A stretch of 31,065 nucleotides of DNA, from positions 1 through 31,065 of the forward strand of contig URIZ01000015.1 of assembly GCA_900548005.1 (NCBI GenBank), read 5' to 3'. A model generated the notes under the pieces. It had not been told where the DNA came from. It ran no database searches and saw only the letters and a list, made by a program, of their open reading frames with translations. This document shows positions 1 through 7,022 of this stretch, piece after piece. The stretch's first letter is position 1. Each line of letters begins with the position of its first letter. Made by a program: the position numbers and the translations under genes. Origin of the DNA: an uncultured Eubacteriales bacterium (GTDB taxonomy: Bacteria; Bacillota; Clostridia; Christensenellales; CAG-917).

Positions 1-417
1 GACAAGCACAATTTGTTTAGCGTAGACCGTGGAAGAAGAGAGACGCAAGCGCAAAGCATTTGCGGACATCGAGCGAAGCGGACATAGCAAACAAATGAAC
101 ACGAAGTGTCCGTGCAAGGCACGGCTGTGCGACAAGCACAATTTGTTTAGCGTAGACCGTGGAAGAAGAGAGACGCAAGCGCAAAGCATTTGCGGACATC
201 GAGCGAAGCGGACATAGCAAACAAATGAACACGAAGTGTCCGTGCAAGGCACGGCTGTGCGACAAGCACAATTTGTTTAGCGTAGACCGTGGAAGAAGAG
301 AGACGCAAGCGCAAAGCATTTGCGGACATCGAGCGAAGCGGACATAGCAAACAAATGAACACGAAGTGTCCGTGCAAGGCACGGCTGTGCGACAAGCACA
401 ATTTGTTTAGCGTAGAC
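1..417. repeat. Tandem 130-bp repeat array (three full units plus 27 bp), cut by window edge
   Basis: Three units of exactly 130 bp (1-130, 131-260, 261-390) appear identical, followed by 27 bp of a fourth that stops at 417. The array probably continues left of the window. Each unit contains a compact set of nested stems at 89-148 (again at 219-278 and 349-408). An 8-bp closing stem (AAACAAAT with ATTTGTTT) encloses three perfect hairpins with 4-, 6- and 5-bp stems and loops of 3, 3 and 5 nt. Because 130 is not a multiple of 3, the open frames across the array shift frame between units and are not convincing genes. Function is unknown; a structured mobile or RNA repeat is most likely. Confidence 0.9.
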
Positions 418-419
418 GT

Positions 420-491
420 TTCGCGCTGCGGGCAGGTTTGAACTATGACGAGACGAATGAGTGGGAAAAAATCTTAAAATCACATAAATAA
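420..491 (+). pseudogene. Possible C-terminal remnant of a gene cut by the repeat array
   Basis: Directly after the last repeat unit there is a 23-codon open stretch ending in TAA. It reads FALRAGLNYDETNEWEKILK followed by SHK, which looks protein-like. Upstream in this frame a stop lies inside the repeat at 408-410, so no start or RBS is available. It may be the tail of a gene whose body was replaced by the array, or chance. I do not recognise the family. Confidence 0.25.
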
Positions 492-514
492 AGGCGACTG
501 AAAGATGAAAATTA

Positions 515-542
515 TTGACTTTTTCCTTTTGAATTCTATAAT
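515..542 (+). promoter_or_regulatory. Promoter of the TetR-type regulator gene
   Basis: TTGACT (515-520) and TATAAT (537-542) are separated by 16 bp, close to sigma-A consensus. The site is followed by the RBS AAGGAG (565-570) and an ATG at 576, giving a leader of about 25 nt. Confidence 0.75.
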
Positions 543-575
543 TTTTAGTGTAGGATAAATTTTCAAGGAGCGTTT

Positions 576-1145
576 ATGAGCAAACTTACGACGAAAAAAG
601 CAATCGCGGGCGCGCTTAAAGAACTGATGGAAGAAAAGCCGATTTCCAAGATTACGGTCGGGGATATTGCGGATCGTTGCGGGATAAACAGACAGACTTT
701 CTATTATCATTTTCAGGACATACCCGATCTTGTCGAGTGGATTTGTATCGTAGAAGCGGACGAAGCGATTGAAAACAACAAGGATTACGCAACGTGGCAA
801 GAAGGAATTCTTGCGGTGTTCGAGAAGTTGAAAAAAGAAAAGAGTTTCACGAAAAATCTTTATCGTTCAACGCCGAGAGAAATGTTGCTCAACTATTTGT
901 ACAAAATGGTTTATCCGCTCTTATATGCAGTCGTCGAAGAAGAAGCGCAGGGCATGAGCGTGCGCGAAGAAGACAAAAAGTTCATCACGCATTTTTACGA
1001 TTACGCTTTTGTGGGGCTTTTGATTGACTGGGTGCAACACGACATGGAAGCCGACCCGAAAAAAATCGTTGACGAACTTTCGACCATGATAAAAGGGTCT
1101 TTCAGGCTTGCGCTCATCAACTGTGATGCGAGAAGCCATACTTGA
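576..1145 (+). CDS. TetR/AcrR family transcriptional regulator (DhaS-like)
   Basis: This 189-residue protein has the size and layout of a TetR regulator. The N-terminal DNA-binding helix-turn-helix lies around residues 25-46 (ITVGDIADRCGINRQTFYYH), which is the family signature. The rest is a helical ligand-binding and dimer domain of the type found in DhaS-like regulators. The start is set by AAGGAG six bases before the ATG and by a good promoter. The next gene, on the same strand, is oleate hydratase, and a terminator lies between them, so they are separate transcripts. By analogy with TetR-type fatty-acid sensors next to oleate hydratases, it may repress that gene and sense unsaturated fatty acids. 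The ligand is inferred, not seen. Confidence 0.85.
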   Translation: MSKLTTKKAIAGALKELMEEKPISKITVGDIADRCGINRQTFYYHFQDIPDLVEWICIVEADEAIENNKDYATWQEGILAVFEKLKKEKSFTKNLYRSTPREMLLNYLYKMVYPLLYAVVEEEAQGMSVREEDKKFITHFYDYAFVGLLIDWVQHDMEADPKKIVDELSTMIKGSFRLALINCDARSHT

Positions 1146-1180
1146 TTGAATCCGACATTTACATAAAAATAAAAAACATT

Positions 1181-1208
1181 ATCCGTCGCGTTTGCGGCGG
1201 ATTTTTTT
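1181..1208 (+). terminator. Intrinsic terminator of the TetR-type gene
   Basis: ATCCGTCGC and GCGGCGGAT form a 9-bp stem (one G-T pair) around a TTT-type loop, followed by seven T. Confidence 0.85.
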
Positions 1209-1284
1209 GTCAAAATCGAGAACTTGTCGTAAAATCAATCAAATTTTCAAAAGCGTCCAAAAGTGCGACAACCTTAAAATATTG

Positions 1285-1357
1285 TCGGTTGATAAGCCGA
1301 AAAAATCGTTTTATTATAATGGCACAACAAGCGAATCGGGCGCAAAAAAGTGCCCGA
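1285..1357 (+). promoter_or_regulatory. Oleate hydratase control region: -10 box, operator-like palindrome, 5'UTR hairpin
   Basis: A perfect TATAAT lies at 1315-1320. The best -35 (TTGATA, 1289-1294) is 20 bp away, which is poor spacing and suggests an activated or regulated promoter. It lies inside an imperfect palindrome, TCGGTTGATAAGCCGA (1285-1300), a plausible operator for the upstream TetR protein. In the leader, TCGGGC (1336-1341) and GCCCGA (1352-1357) form a perfect 6-bp hairpin. The RBS AAGGAG is at 1367-1372. Operator assignment is inference. Confidence 0.5.
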
Positions 1358-1380
1358 ACCAAAAATAAGGAGAAAAGAAA

Positions 1381-3174
1381 ATGTATTATTCGGCAGGCAA
1401 TTACGAAGCATTTGCTCATCCGGTGAAGCCGGAGGGCGTAGACAAAAAATCGGCGTATATCATCGGTACGGGACTTGCGGGATTGTCCGCAGCGTTTTAT
1501 CTCGTTCGCGACGGACAAATGAAGGGAGAGCATATCCATCTTCTTGAGAAACTCGAACTTGCAGGCGGCAGTTGCGACGGCAGAAAAGACGTGACGAAAG
1601 GATTTTATATGCGTGGCGGCAGAGAGATGGACAACCATTTCGAATGCATGTGGGATATGTATCGCGACGTGCCGTCAATCGAAACTCCGGGCGTCTCCGT
1701 TCTCGACGAGTATTATTGGCTCAACAAGAAAGACCCCAACTATTCGCTTTGCCGCGCGACGGAAAATCGCGGACAAAACGCACACACGGACGGACTTTTC
1801 AAACTCGACAAAAAATCCGCTCTCGAACTCAGCAAATTGTTCATCACACCCGAAAAAGACCTTGAAGACAAGAAAATAAGCGAAGTTTTCTCGGACGAAT
1901 TCTGGAATACGAACTTCTGGCTTTACTGGCAGACTATGTTTGCTTTCCAACGCTGGTCTTCCGCACTGGAAATGAAGAGATATTTGCAAAGATACGTTCA
2001 CCACATTGACGGACTTCCCGATTTTTCCGCTCTTCGTTTCACAAAGTACAATCAATACGAAAGCATGATTTTGCCGCTTGTGAAATATCTCGAAGCGCAC
2101 GGCGTTAAAATCGAATACGGTATGGACGTGAAGAACGTCAAATTCGATCACGTCGGAGATAAACTCGTTGCAAGAAGCATCGAATACGTAAAGAACGGTG
2201 AAAAACTCTCGATAGATCTCACCGAAGACGATCTCGTGTTCGTCACGAACGGTTGCTGCACGGATACGTCGTGCTACGGTGATCAAAACACCGCGCCCGA
2301 TTTGAGCAATATCAAAAACGGAAGCGGCGAGTCTTGGGATATGTGGCGCAACATTGCGGCACAAGACAAACGTTTCGGCAATCCCGACAAGTTCTGCACG
2401 GCAGTCGACAAGACCAACTGGATGAGTGCGACCATCGCTACGAGCGATGACGAAATCATCAAATACATCATGGAAATATGCAAGCGCGATCCGCGTGCGG
2501 GTAAAGTTACCACCGGCGGTATCGTCACCGTCAAAGACAGCACCGAAAACTGGTATCTGTCCTGGACAATCAATCGTCAGCCGCAATTCAAAGCGCAGGA
2601 TAAAAACACCGTTCTCGTGTGGGTATACGCTCTCAACACGGACCGCGAAGGCAACTACGTGAAGAAGCCGATGCGCGAATGCACGGGTGAAGAAGTGTGC
2701 AAAGAGTGGCTCTATCATATCGGATTCCCGATTGAAAAAATCGACGAGTACGCAAAGAATAAGGCAAACACAACGACTTGCTATATGCCGTACATCAACG
2801 CTTTCTTCCAACCGAGAAAAGAAGAAGACCGCCCCAAAGTCGTTCCGGAAGGCTCTGTAAACTGTGCGTTTATCGGTCAGTTTGCGGAAACCCCGAGAGA
2901 TACGATTTTCACGACAGAATACTCGATTCGTACAGGTATGGAAGCGGTTTACACGTTGCTTAACGTTGACAGGGCAGTCCCCGAAGTGTGGGGAAGCGCA
3001 TACGACGTGCGTGAATTGTTGCGCGCAGGCTATTACGGACTCGACAAGAAACCGCTCGGTGATGCAAAACTCAATCTCATCGAAAAAGTTGCGCTCAAAG
3101 CGTTGGTGGACAAGGTGAAAGACACCGACATCGAACTGCTTCTCGAAAACAGCGGATTGATTGAGAAAGAATAA
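1381..3174 (+). CDS. ohyA: Oleate hydratase (FAD-dependent fatty acid double-bond hydratase)
   Basis: This 597-residue protein matches the usual length of oleate hydratases, which add water to the cis-9 double bond of oleate or linoleate to give 10-hydroxy fatty acids. This detoxifies unsaturated fatty acids for Gram-positive bacteria. The Rossmann FAD-binding loop is at residues 27-41 (IIGTGLAGLSAAFYL). The family hallmark around residues 78-93 (RGGREMDNHFECMWDM) carries Glu82, matching the catalytic glutamate of characterised members. A KYNQYES motif at 222-228 fits the substrate-site tyrosine region. The RBS AAGGAG is eight bases before the ATG. The gene is monocistronic, with its own promoter region and a strong terminator. 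The TetR-type gene just upstream is the likely regulator. Confidence 0.95.
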   Translation: MYYSAGNYEAFAHPVKPEGVDKKSAYIIGTGLAGLSAAFYLVRDGQMKGEHIHLLEKLELAGGSCDGRKDVTKGFYMRGGREMDNHFECMWDMYRDVPSIETPGVSVLDEYYWLNKKDPNYSLCRATENRGQNAHTDGLFKLDKKSALELSKLFITPEKDLEDKKISEVFSDEFWNTNFWLYWQTMFAFQRWSSALEMKRYLQRYVHHIDGLPDFSALRFTKYNQYESMILPLVKYLEAHGVKIEYGMDVKNVKFDHVGDKLVARSIEYVKNGEKLSIDLTEDDLVFVTNGCCTDTSCYGDQNTAPDLSNIKNGSGESWDMWRNIAAQDKRFGNPDKFCTAVDKTNWMSATIATSDDEIIKYIMEICKRDPRAGKVTTGGIVTVKDSTENWYLSWTINRQPQFKAQDKNTVLVWVYALNTDREGNYVKKPMRECTGEEVCKEWLYHIGFPIEKIDEYAKNKANTTTCYMPYINAFFQPRKEEDRPKVVPEGSVNCAFIGQFAETPRDTIFTTEYSIRTGMEAVYTLLNVDRAVPEVWGSAYDVRELLRAGYYGLDKKPLGDAKLNLIEKVALKALVDKVKDTDIELLLENSGLIEKE

Positions 3175-3220
3175 AAGCAGTTTTAGGCTTTAGGTCTCTG
3201 CTTATAGTTTCCTATTCTGT

Positions 3221-3254
3221 GGGCGCACCGCTTCGGCGATGCGCCCTTTTTATC
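3221..3254 (+). terminator. Intrinsic terminator of oleate hydratase
   Basis: GGGCGCA and TGCGCCC form a perfect 7-bp stem with a CCG/CGG inner extension around CTT, followed by TTTTTAT. Confidence 0.9.
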
Positions 3255-3511
3255 TTTTTTGAATGAGTTTCGAACGTGGCTTGTAAACAAAATCCGAAAT
3301 TGACGGAAACGACGTTTTGAAATCGAATGGGATAGAACGGCGGAAATTCCACACGTGCTTTAAGATGCGTTGCGTTAGATTGGCGAAAACGGCGTGGCGT
3401 ATGATAATGATGAAACGTTTATAAAGCCTTGAAAATGTTCAAAATGCCGAAGAAATCCGTTTTATATCGTTTAATTGTTCTTTAATTATTCCTTTTATAA
3501 ATAAAAAACGC

Positions 3512-3540
3512 TTGCGTGCGTGTTGCGTTGTGTGTATAAT
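3512..3540 (+). promoter_or_regulatory. Promoter of the large lipoprotein gene
   Basis: TTGCGT (3512-3517), a 17-bp spacer and TATAAT (3535-3540). From 3255 to 3511 upstream of it I see no gene, repeat or structure I can name. Confidence 0.6.
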
Positions 3541-3582
3541 ATTAATACTATTGATATATAATGCTCATTTATGGAGTTTGAT

Positions 3583-5970
3583 ATGAAAAAGAAATTGATC
3601 ATCGCAACAGCCATCGTTATGATTCTTGCAATTTGCACGACTCTTCTCGTGGGCTGTGACGAAATCTTCAAAAAGAACGACAAGCGCGACGCTTTGCAAG
3701 TGGTCGCAACCGTGAACTACAACGGACAAAGCGCAAACGTGTACAAGTTTGAACTTGCCACCACGTTCAACAACTACGCTTATATGTACGTCAACTATTA
3801 CGGCATGACCTATGAAGCGGCGGCAAACTATCTTGCGCAATCTCTTGCTCAACAAAGATTGCTCACCCTTTTTGCCAAAGAACAAGTGGCAAAACTCAAA
3901 CACTTGGATTCCGTCCCCGAGAATATCGCGGATTTGCTCTCCGACAGCGAGAAAAACAAGGCTGTTGAAGACTCCAACGAAAGCATGCTCAAGACCTTGA
4001 TCTCTCTTGTCGAGAGCCTTATCACCGAAGACAACGCAAACAGCGATACCGGCACGACCAACAACAAGAAAGACAACGTTGAAGTCACCGATCCCGTGAC
4101 CGTTCGTTTCGAGACCAACGGCGGCGGCAACATCGACAAGCAAAAGATCCAAAATGGCACGACGGCAACCAAACCGACCGATCCCACCAAGACGGGCTAC
4201 ACCTTCTACGGCTGGTACACCGATGCAAACTGCAACGAAGACGGCTTTGAAGGCACTGAGTTTGACTTTGACAGCACCGTGTCCGAGTCCGTGACGCTCT
4301 ACGCAATGTGGAAAAAACACCTTGACGCGCGCACCGAAAGACCTGTCGTTGAAGAAAAAGACGACGATTACGATCCCGACAAGGACGGCGTGACCATCTC
4401 CGAAAGATTCTTCTCTGACACCTACAAGGCAAAACTCCTTGACGACAGCAGTAAAGACAGCCTTTTCACCACCAAGTTCCTTGAAGCAGACTTTGCAGAC
4501 AACGTCATCGTCAGCGAAGGAAAGACTCTTGTGGACACGATGAAAGACTACATCAACGAAGGCTTGTCCAAGTTTGAAAAGAACCTCAAAAACAGCCTTT
4601 TCAAAGACACCGTGGAAGAGTGCTATGACTACTATCTCAACAGCCAAATGTCCACCTTGCTCGTTGAAAAACTCAAACGCATGGTCGGAGAGTCCGTTGA
4701 AGTCACCGAAGATGAAATCTCCGAATCTTTCAATTCGGCTCTTGCTCAAAACAAAGAAACTTTTGCAGGCAGCACTTCAAACTATGAATCCGCGCTCAAG
4801 AGCTCTCTTTCCACCACATACTACCATCCCACCGACGATCAAGGCTACGGCTTTGTGATCAACATTCTTCTCAAGCTCGATGAAGACTCGCTCAAACAAT
4901 TGACGGATATGATCAGCGCAAACCCGTCCAACACCGAAGCGATTCTCGTCAAACGCAACAAGCTCATCGCCGAGATGGAAATCAACGTTTCCAACCCCAA
5001 CTACAAAGCCGATTCCACCATCGAAGACAAGGACGGCAACGAAGTGGAAGTGCGCGACGCTATGACCGACGCTCGCAACCCCTACAACAAGGTTGGCAAG
5101 ACCGCTGAAAAACCCTACGACAACTCCTATGAGTACGAGGTCAGCGAAGGCAATTACGCAAACGATTACAACCAAATCCTTTCCTTTGAAAAGGTTGACG
5201 GCAAATATCAAATCGTGTTCAAAGCCACTCAACATCCGGCAATGGCATACCTTCTCGATAAAGTTCCCGCTTTCGACAAGGACGGCAAAGTCGGCATAAT
5301 CCACCAGATCCACAACAGCCTCGATCAAGTCAAGAAAGCCGTTGAGGACCGTGAACTCACCAAGGCGGAAGGCGTCTATTGGTTCAGAGAAGTGGCAACC
5401 ACTTGGCTCTATCTTGTCGGTGATGACAGCGGCGCAGTCAAAAAAGAATCCAACAACAACGGACTCGGCTATCTCGTCACTCCCGAAGGCAAGGACAGCA
5501 CCTTCCTTGAAGACTTCACGTCCTATGCTCGCGCGCTCATCGCACAAGGCACAGGCTCGTACAGCGTCGGCGCGGTGAACGATGCAATGTTCACCTTCGA
5601 TGCCGCAACTTGCACCTTCTCGGGCGACCAAAAGGCATTTGCAGTGGCGGACAGCTTCATCAAGAACAAGAACACCCAAAATGCGTATGCAGGCGTGTTT
5701 GTCCTTCTCAACTCTTGCACGGCTTGGGATGCAACCACCTATGAAGGCACTCTTCCCACAACAGGCGTTCTTCCCACGGACTACATCGTCAACTATGCCG
5801 CAAAGCAAGCAGACGTCAAGACCATCCACGACAACATCAAAGAGACCTTGACCGAAGCCAAGAAGACCGATGCCTACAACGCTCTTGTCAATGATATGGC
5901 CTCCAAAAACAAAGATAGTGTGAAGTATTATGATAAGGTGATCAAGCAGCTTTGGAAAGACCTGACCTAA
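3583..5970 (+). CDS. Large lipoprotein with InlB-type B-repeat; degenerate SurA/PrsA-like foldase layout
   Basis: I chose the ATG at 3583 because GGAG lies six bases upstream and the protein then begins with a standard lipoprotein signal (MKKKLII, hydrophobic core, lipobox LVGC at about residue 25). An in-frame ATG at 3571 lacks an RBS. The mature protein of about 770 residues should be anchored outside the membrane. Residues ~35-100 (VATVNYNGQ..., then long helices) resemble the N-terminal chaperone domain of SurA/PrsA. A segment near residue 420 (YGFVINILLKLDE) resembles the start of a parvulin domain. Between them, residues ~165-245 form an InlB B-repeat/Flg_new unit (VRFETNGGG, then GYTFYGWYTD, then VTLYAMWKK). 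Codons strongly favour AAC, GAC and AAG, suggesting high expression. The foldase link is weak; the lipoprotein and InlB repeat are clear. Confidence 0.8.
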   Translation: MKKKLIIATAIVMILAICTTLLVGCDEIFKKNDKRDALQVVATVNYNGQSANVYKFELATTFNNYAYMYVNYYGMTYEAAANYLAQSLAQQRLLTLFAKEQVAKLKHLDSVPENIADLLSDSEKNKAVEDSNESMLKTLISLVESLITEDNANSDTGTTNNKKDNVEVTDPVTVRFETNGGGNIDKQKIQNGTTATKPTDPTKTGYTFYGWYTDANCNEDGFEGTEFDFDSTVSESVTLYAMWKKHLDARTERPVVEEKDDDYDPDKDGVTISERFFSDTYKAKLLDDSSKDSLFTTKFLEADFADNVIVSEGKTLVDTMKDYINEGLSKFEKNLKNSLFKDTVEECYDYYLNSQMSTLLVEKLKRMVGESVEVTEDEISESFNSALAQNKETFAGSTSNYESALKSSLSTTYYHPTDDQGYGFVINILLKLDEDSLKQLTDMISANPSNTEAILVKRNKLIAEMEINVSNPNYKADSTIEDKDGNEVEVRDAMTDARNPYNKVGKTAEKPYDNSYEYEVSEGNYANDYNQILSFEKVDGKYQIVFKATQHPAMAYLLDKVPAFDKDGKVGIIHQIHNSLDQVKKAVEDRELTKAEGVYWFREVATTWLYLVGDDSGAVKKESNNNGLGYLVTPEGKDSTFLEDFTSYARALIAQGTGSYSVGAVNDAMFTFDAATCTFSGDQKAFAVADSFIKNKNTQNAYAGVFVLLNSCTAWDATTYEGTLPTTGVLPTDYIVNYAAKQADVKTIHDNIKETLTEAKKTDAYNALVNDMASKNKDSVKYYDKVIKQLWKDLT

Positions 5971-6219
5971 GCGTGCCAAACAGCGAATAACTGCGGCAGA
6001 GCCACGCTCCCGTCAACTCATGTACTACTTGTACATTAGGGTTGCCGTTAGCGTGGCTCTTTCTTGTTCTTCATCTGTTTGGCGCGCTTAGGTTTTTTAG
6101 CTCGCAATTCAGCGACTGATTTTGTCAAAGCCCTTCGTCCACTCGTCGTGTACGCAAAGTACACTAGGCGAGCGTGCGAAGGGCATTTCGCATCATTCAT
6201 CTGTTTGGCACGCTTAGGT
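5965..6219. repeat. 255-bp element with perfect 19-bp terminal inverted repeats and two long hairpins
   Basis: ACCTAAGCGTGCCAAACAG (5965-5983) is the exact reverse complement of CTGTTTGGCACGCTTAGGT (6201-6219). A third copy with one mismatch is at 6075-6093, in the same orientation as the right end. Each right-type copy is preceded by TTCAT and closes a module built around a long hairpin. Hairpin 1 (5998-6060) has an 11-bp perfect outer stem and an ATGTAC/GTACAT inner stem. Hairpin 2 (6130-6184) has an 8-bp outer stem and a GTGTAC/GTACAC inner stem. There is no ORF inside. The left end supplies the stop codon of the lipoprotein gene. It looks like a non-autonomous (MITE- or REP-like) element. 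Hairpin 1 is followed by a T-rich run and may also act as a terminator. Confidence 0.8.
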
Positions 6220-6221
6220 AG

Positions 6222-6252
6222 AATTAATAATTAATAATTAATAATTAATAAT
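6222..6252. repeat. AATTAAT heptamer tandem repeat
   Basis: Four and a half perfect copies of AATTAAT directly follow the right end of the inverted-repeat element. The reverse-complement heptamer (AATTATT, three copies) is found at 30073-30093. Confidence 0.85.
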
Positions 6253-6260
6253 ATTGGCAC

Positions 6261-6342
6261 GGGCGCAGAAAAAGTTTGTCGTTTTGTTTCCACGAGATTG
6301 CCACGCTTACGCTCGCAATGACAAAGTTTTTCGGTTGCGCCC
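6261..6342. repeat. 82-bp imperfect palindrome containing a GATTGCC...CGCAATGACA-type repeat
   Basis: GGGCGCA (6261-6267) pairs with TGCGCCC (6336-6342). Inside, AAAAA pairs with TTTTT, TGTC (6277-6280) with GACA (6320-6323), and ATTGC (6297-6301) with GCAAT (6315-6319). The core resembles a dispersed palindromic repeat seen in many gut Firmicutes. It is non-coding. Confidence 0.6.
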
Positions 6343-6880
6343 GAAACGAAAACATATTCGAAGCGTACTTATAAACGGACTGCGCAACTTCGAAGACGGA
6401 ACACGAGCCGCAACGGCGGCGAGCAAATCGAGCGTCGGACTTGACGGTTGTACGAGAATGCGTGGCGTTCTGTTGCGTAGCTGCCACGCAGGCGAAGTGG
6501 CATAATAAGAGAAATGGCGCAAGTTATGTCTCGACCGTAAGTAACGAAGTGACGGAATAGCGATTGTTACGAAGTCAATCGCGTCGAGTTGTCCCCCGCC
6601 ACGCGGTCACCGTGGGTTCCCTTGTAAGGGGGAACGGTGATATGGGCGCGACGCGTAAAGCAATTCGTCCAGTGGACGGATTGTAGCCAAAGCGAACAAG
6701 GCGGATTGCCACGCAAACGCCGCAGTCCAAACACCTGAGGAAAGGGGAAAGTTGCATTTAGGGGTTTACACGCAAAACTTTTGTAGAGCCGTAAACTTAT
6801 AAAAAACTTATCGGGCGCAATTGTTTGATTTTTCGCTACGCTAGATCCTTCGACTTCGCTCAGGATGACAAGGAATAACT
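6343..6880. repeat. Gene-free cluster of hairpin-forming dispersed repeats
   Basis: No credible gene is present. Visible hairpins include TGCCAC/GTGGCA (6482-6487 with 6497-6502) and GCGATTG/CAATCGC (within 6556-6585), which is a short version of a hairpin repeated at 14237-14270. A TCACC...GTTCCC...GGGAAC...GGTGA hairpin lies around 6608-6643. Another, CAATTCGTCC with GGACGGATTG, lies around 6660-6683. A dispersed repeat at 6832-6872 recurs at 29978-30019 with small changes. Together they look like stacked insertions of small palindromic elements. Confidence 0.55.
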
Positions 6881-6961
6881 GATATTTGTGCCCGTATGTT
6901 TATTTGTTAATAGAACTAAACTCTTTTTCAATACCACTATATAAAACAAACACTACAAAAC

Positions 6962-6989
6962 AAAAGACACGCGTATTGCGTGTCTTTTT
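6962..6989. terminator. Bidirectional terminator downstream of the amidohydrolase
   Basis: AAAAGACACGC (6962-6972), loop GTATT and GCGTGTCTTTT (6978-6988) form a perfect 11-bp stem with A and T runs on both sides. It lies 33 bp beyond the stop of the minus-strand gene. Confidence 0.85.
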
Positions 6990-7022
6990 GGTGCGTTTTG
7001 CGCGATAGCGCGCGATTTGGCG

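Noticed and set aside
17..401. Open frames of 60-120 codons across the repeat array on both strands
   Set aside because: They come from the 130-bp repeat read in shifting frames, show internal peptide duplication and have no RBS.
1..417. CRISPR array
   Set aside because: The repeated unit is 130 bp with no variable spacers and no cas genes.
1675..2811. 378-codon minus-strand frame
   Set aside because: It is antisense to the clearly identified oleate hydratase and has no RBS.
3255..3511. Degraded gene between oleate hydratase and the lipoprotein
   Set aside because: All frames are broken by stops and no motif is visible.
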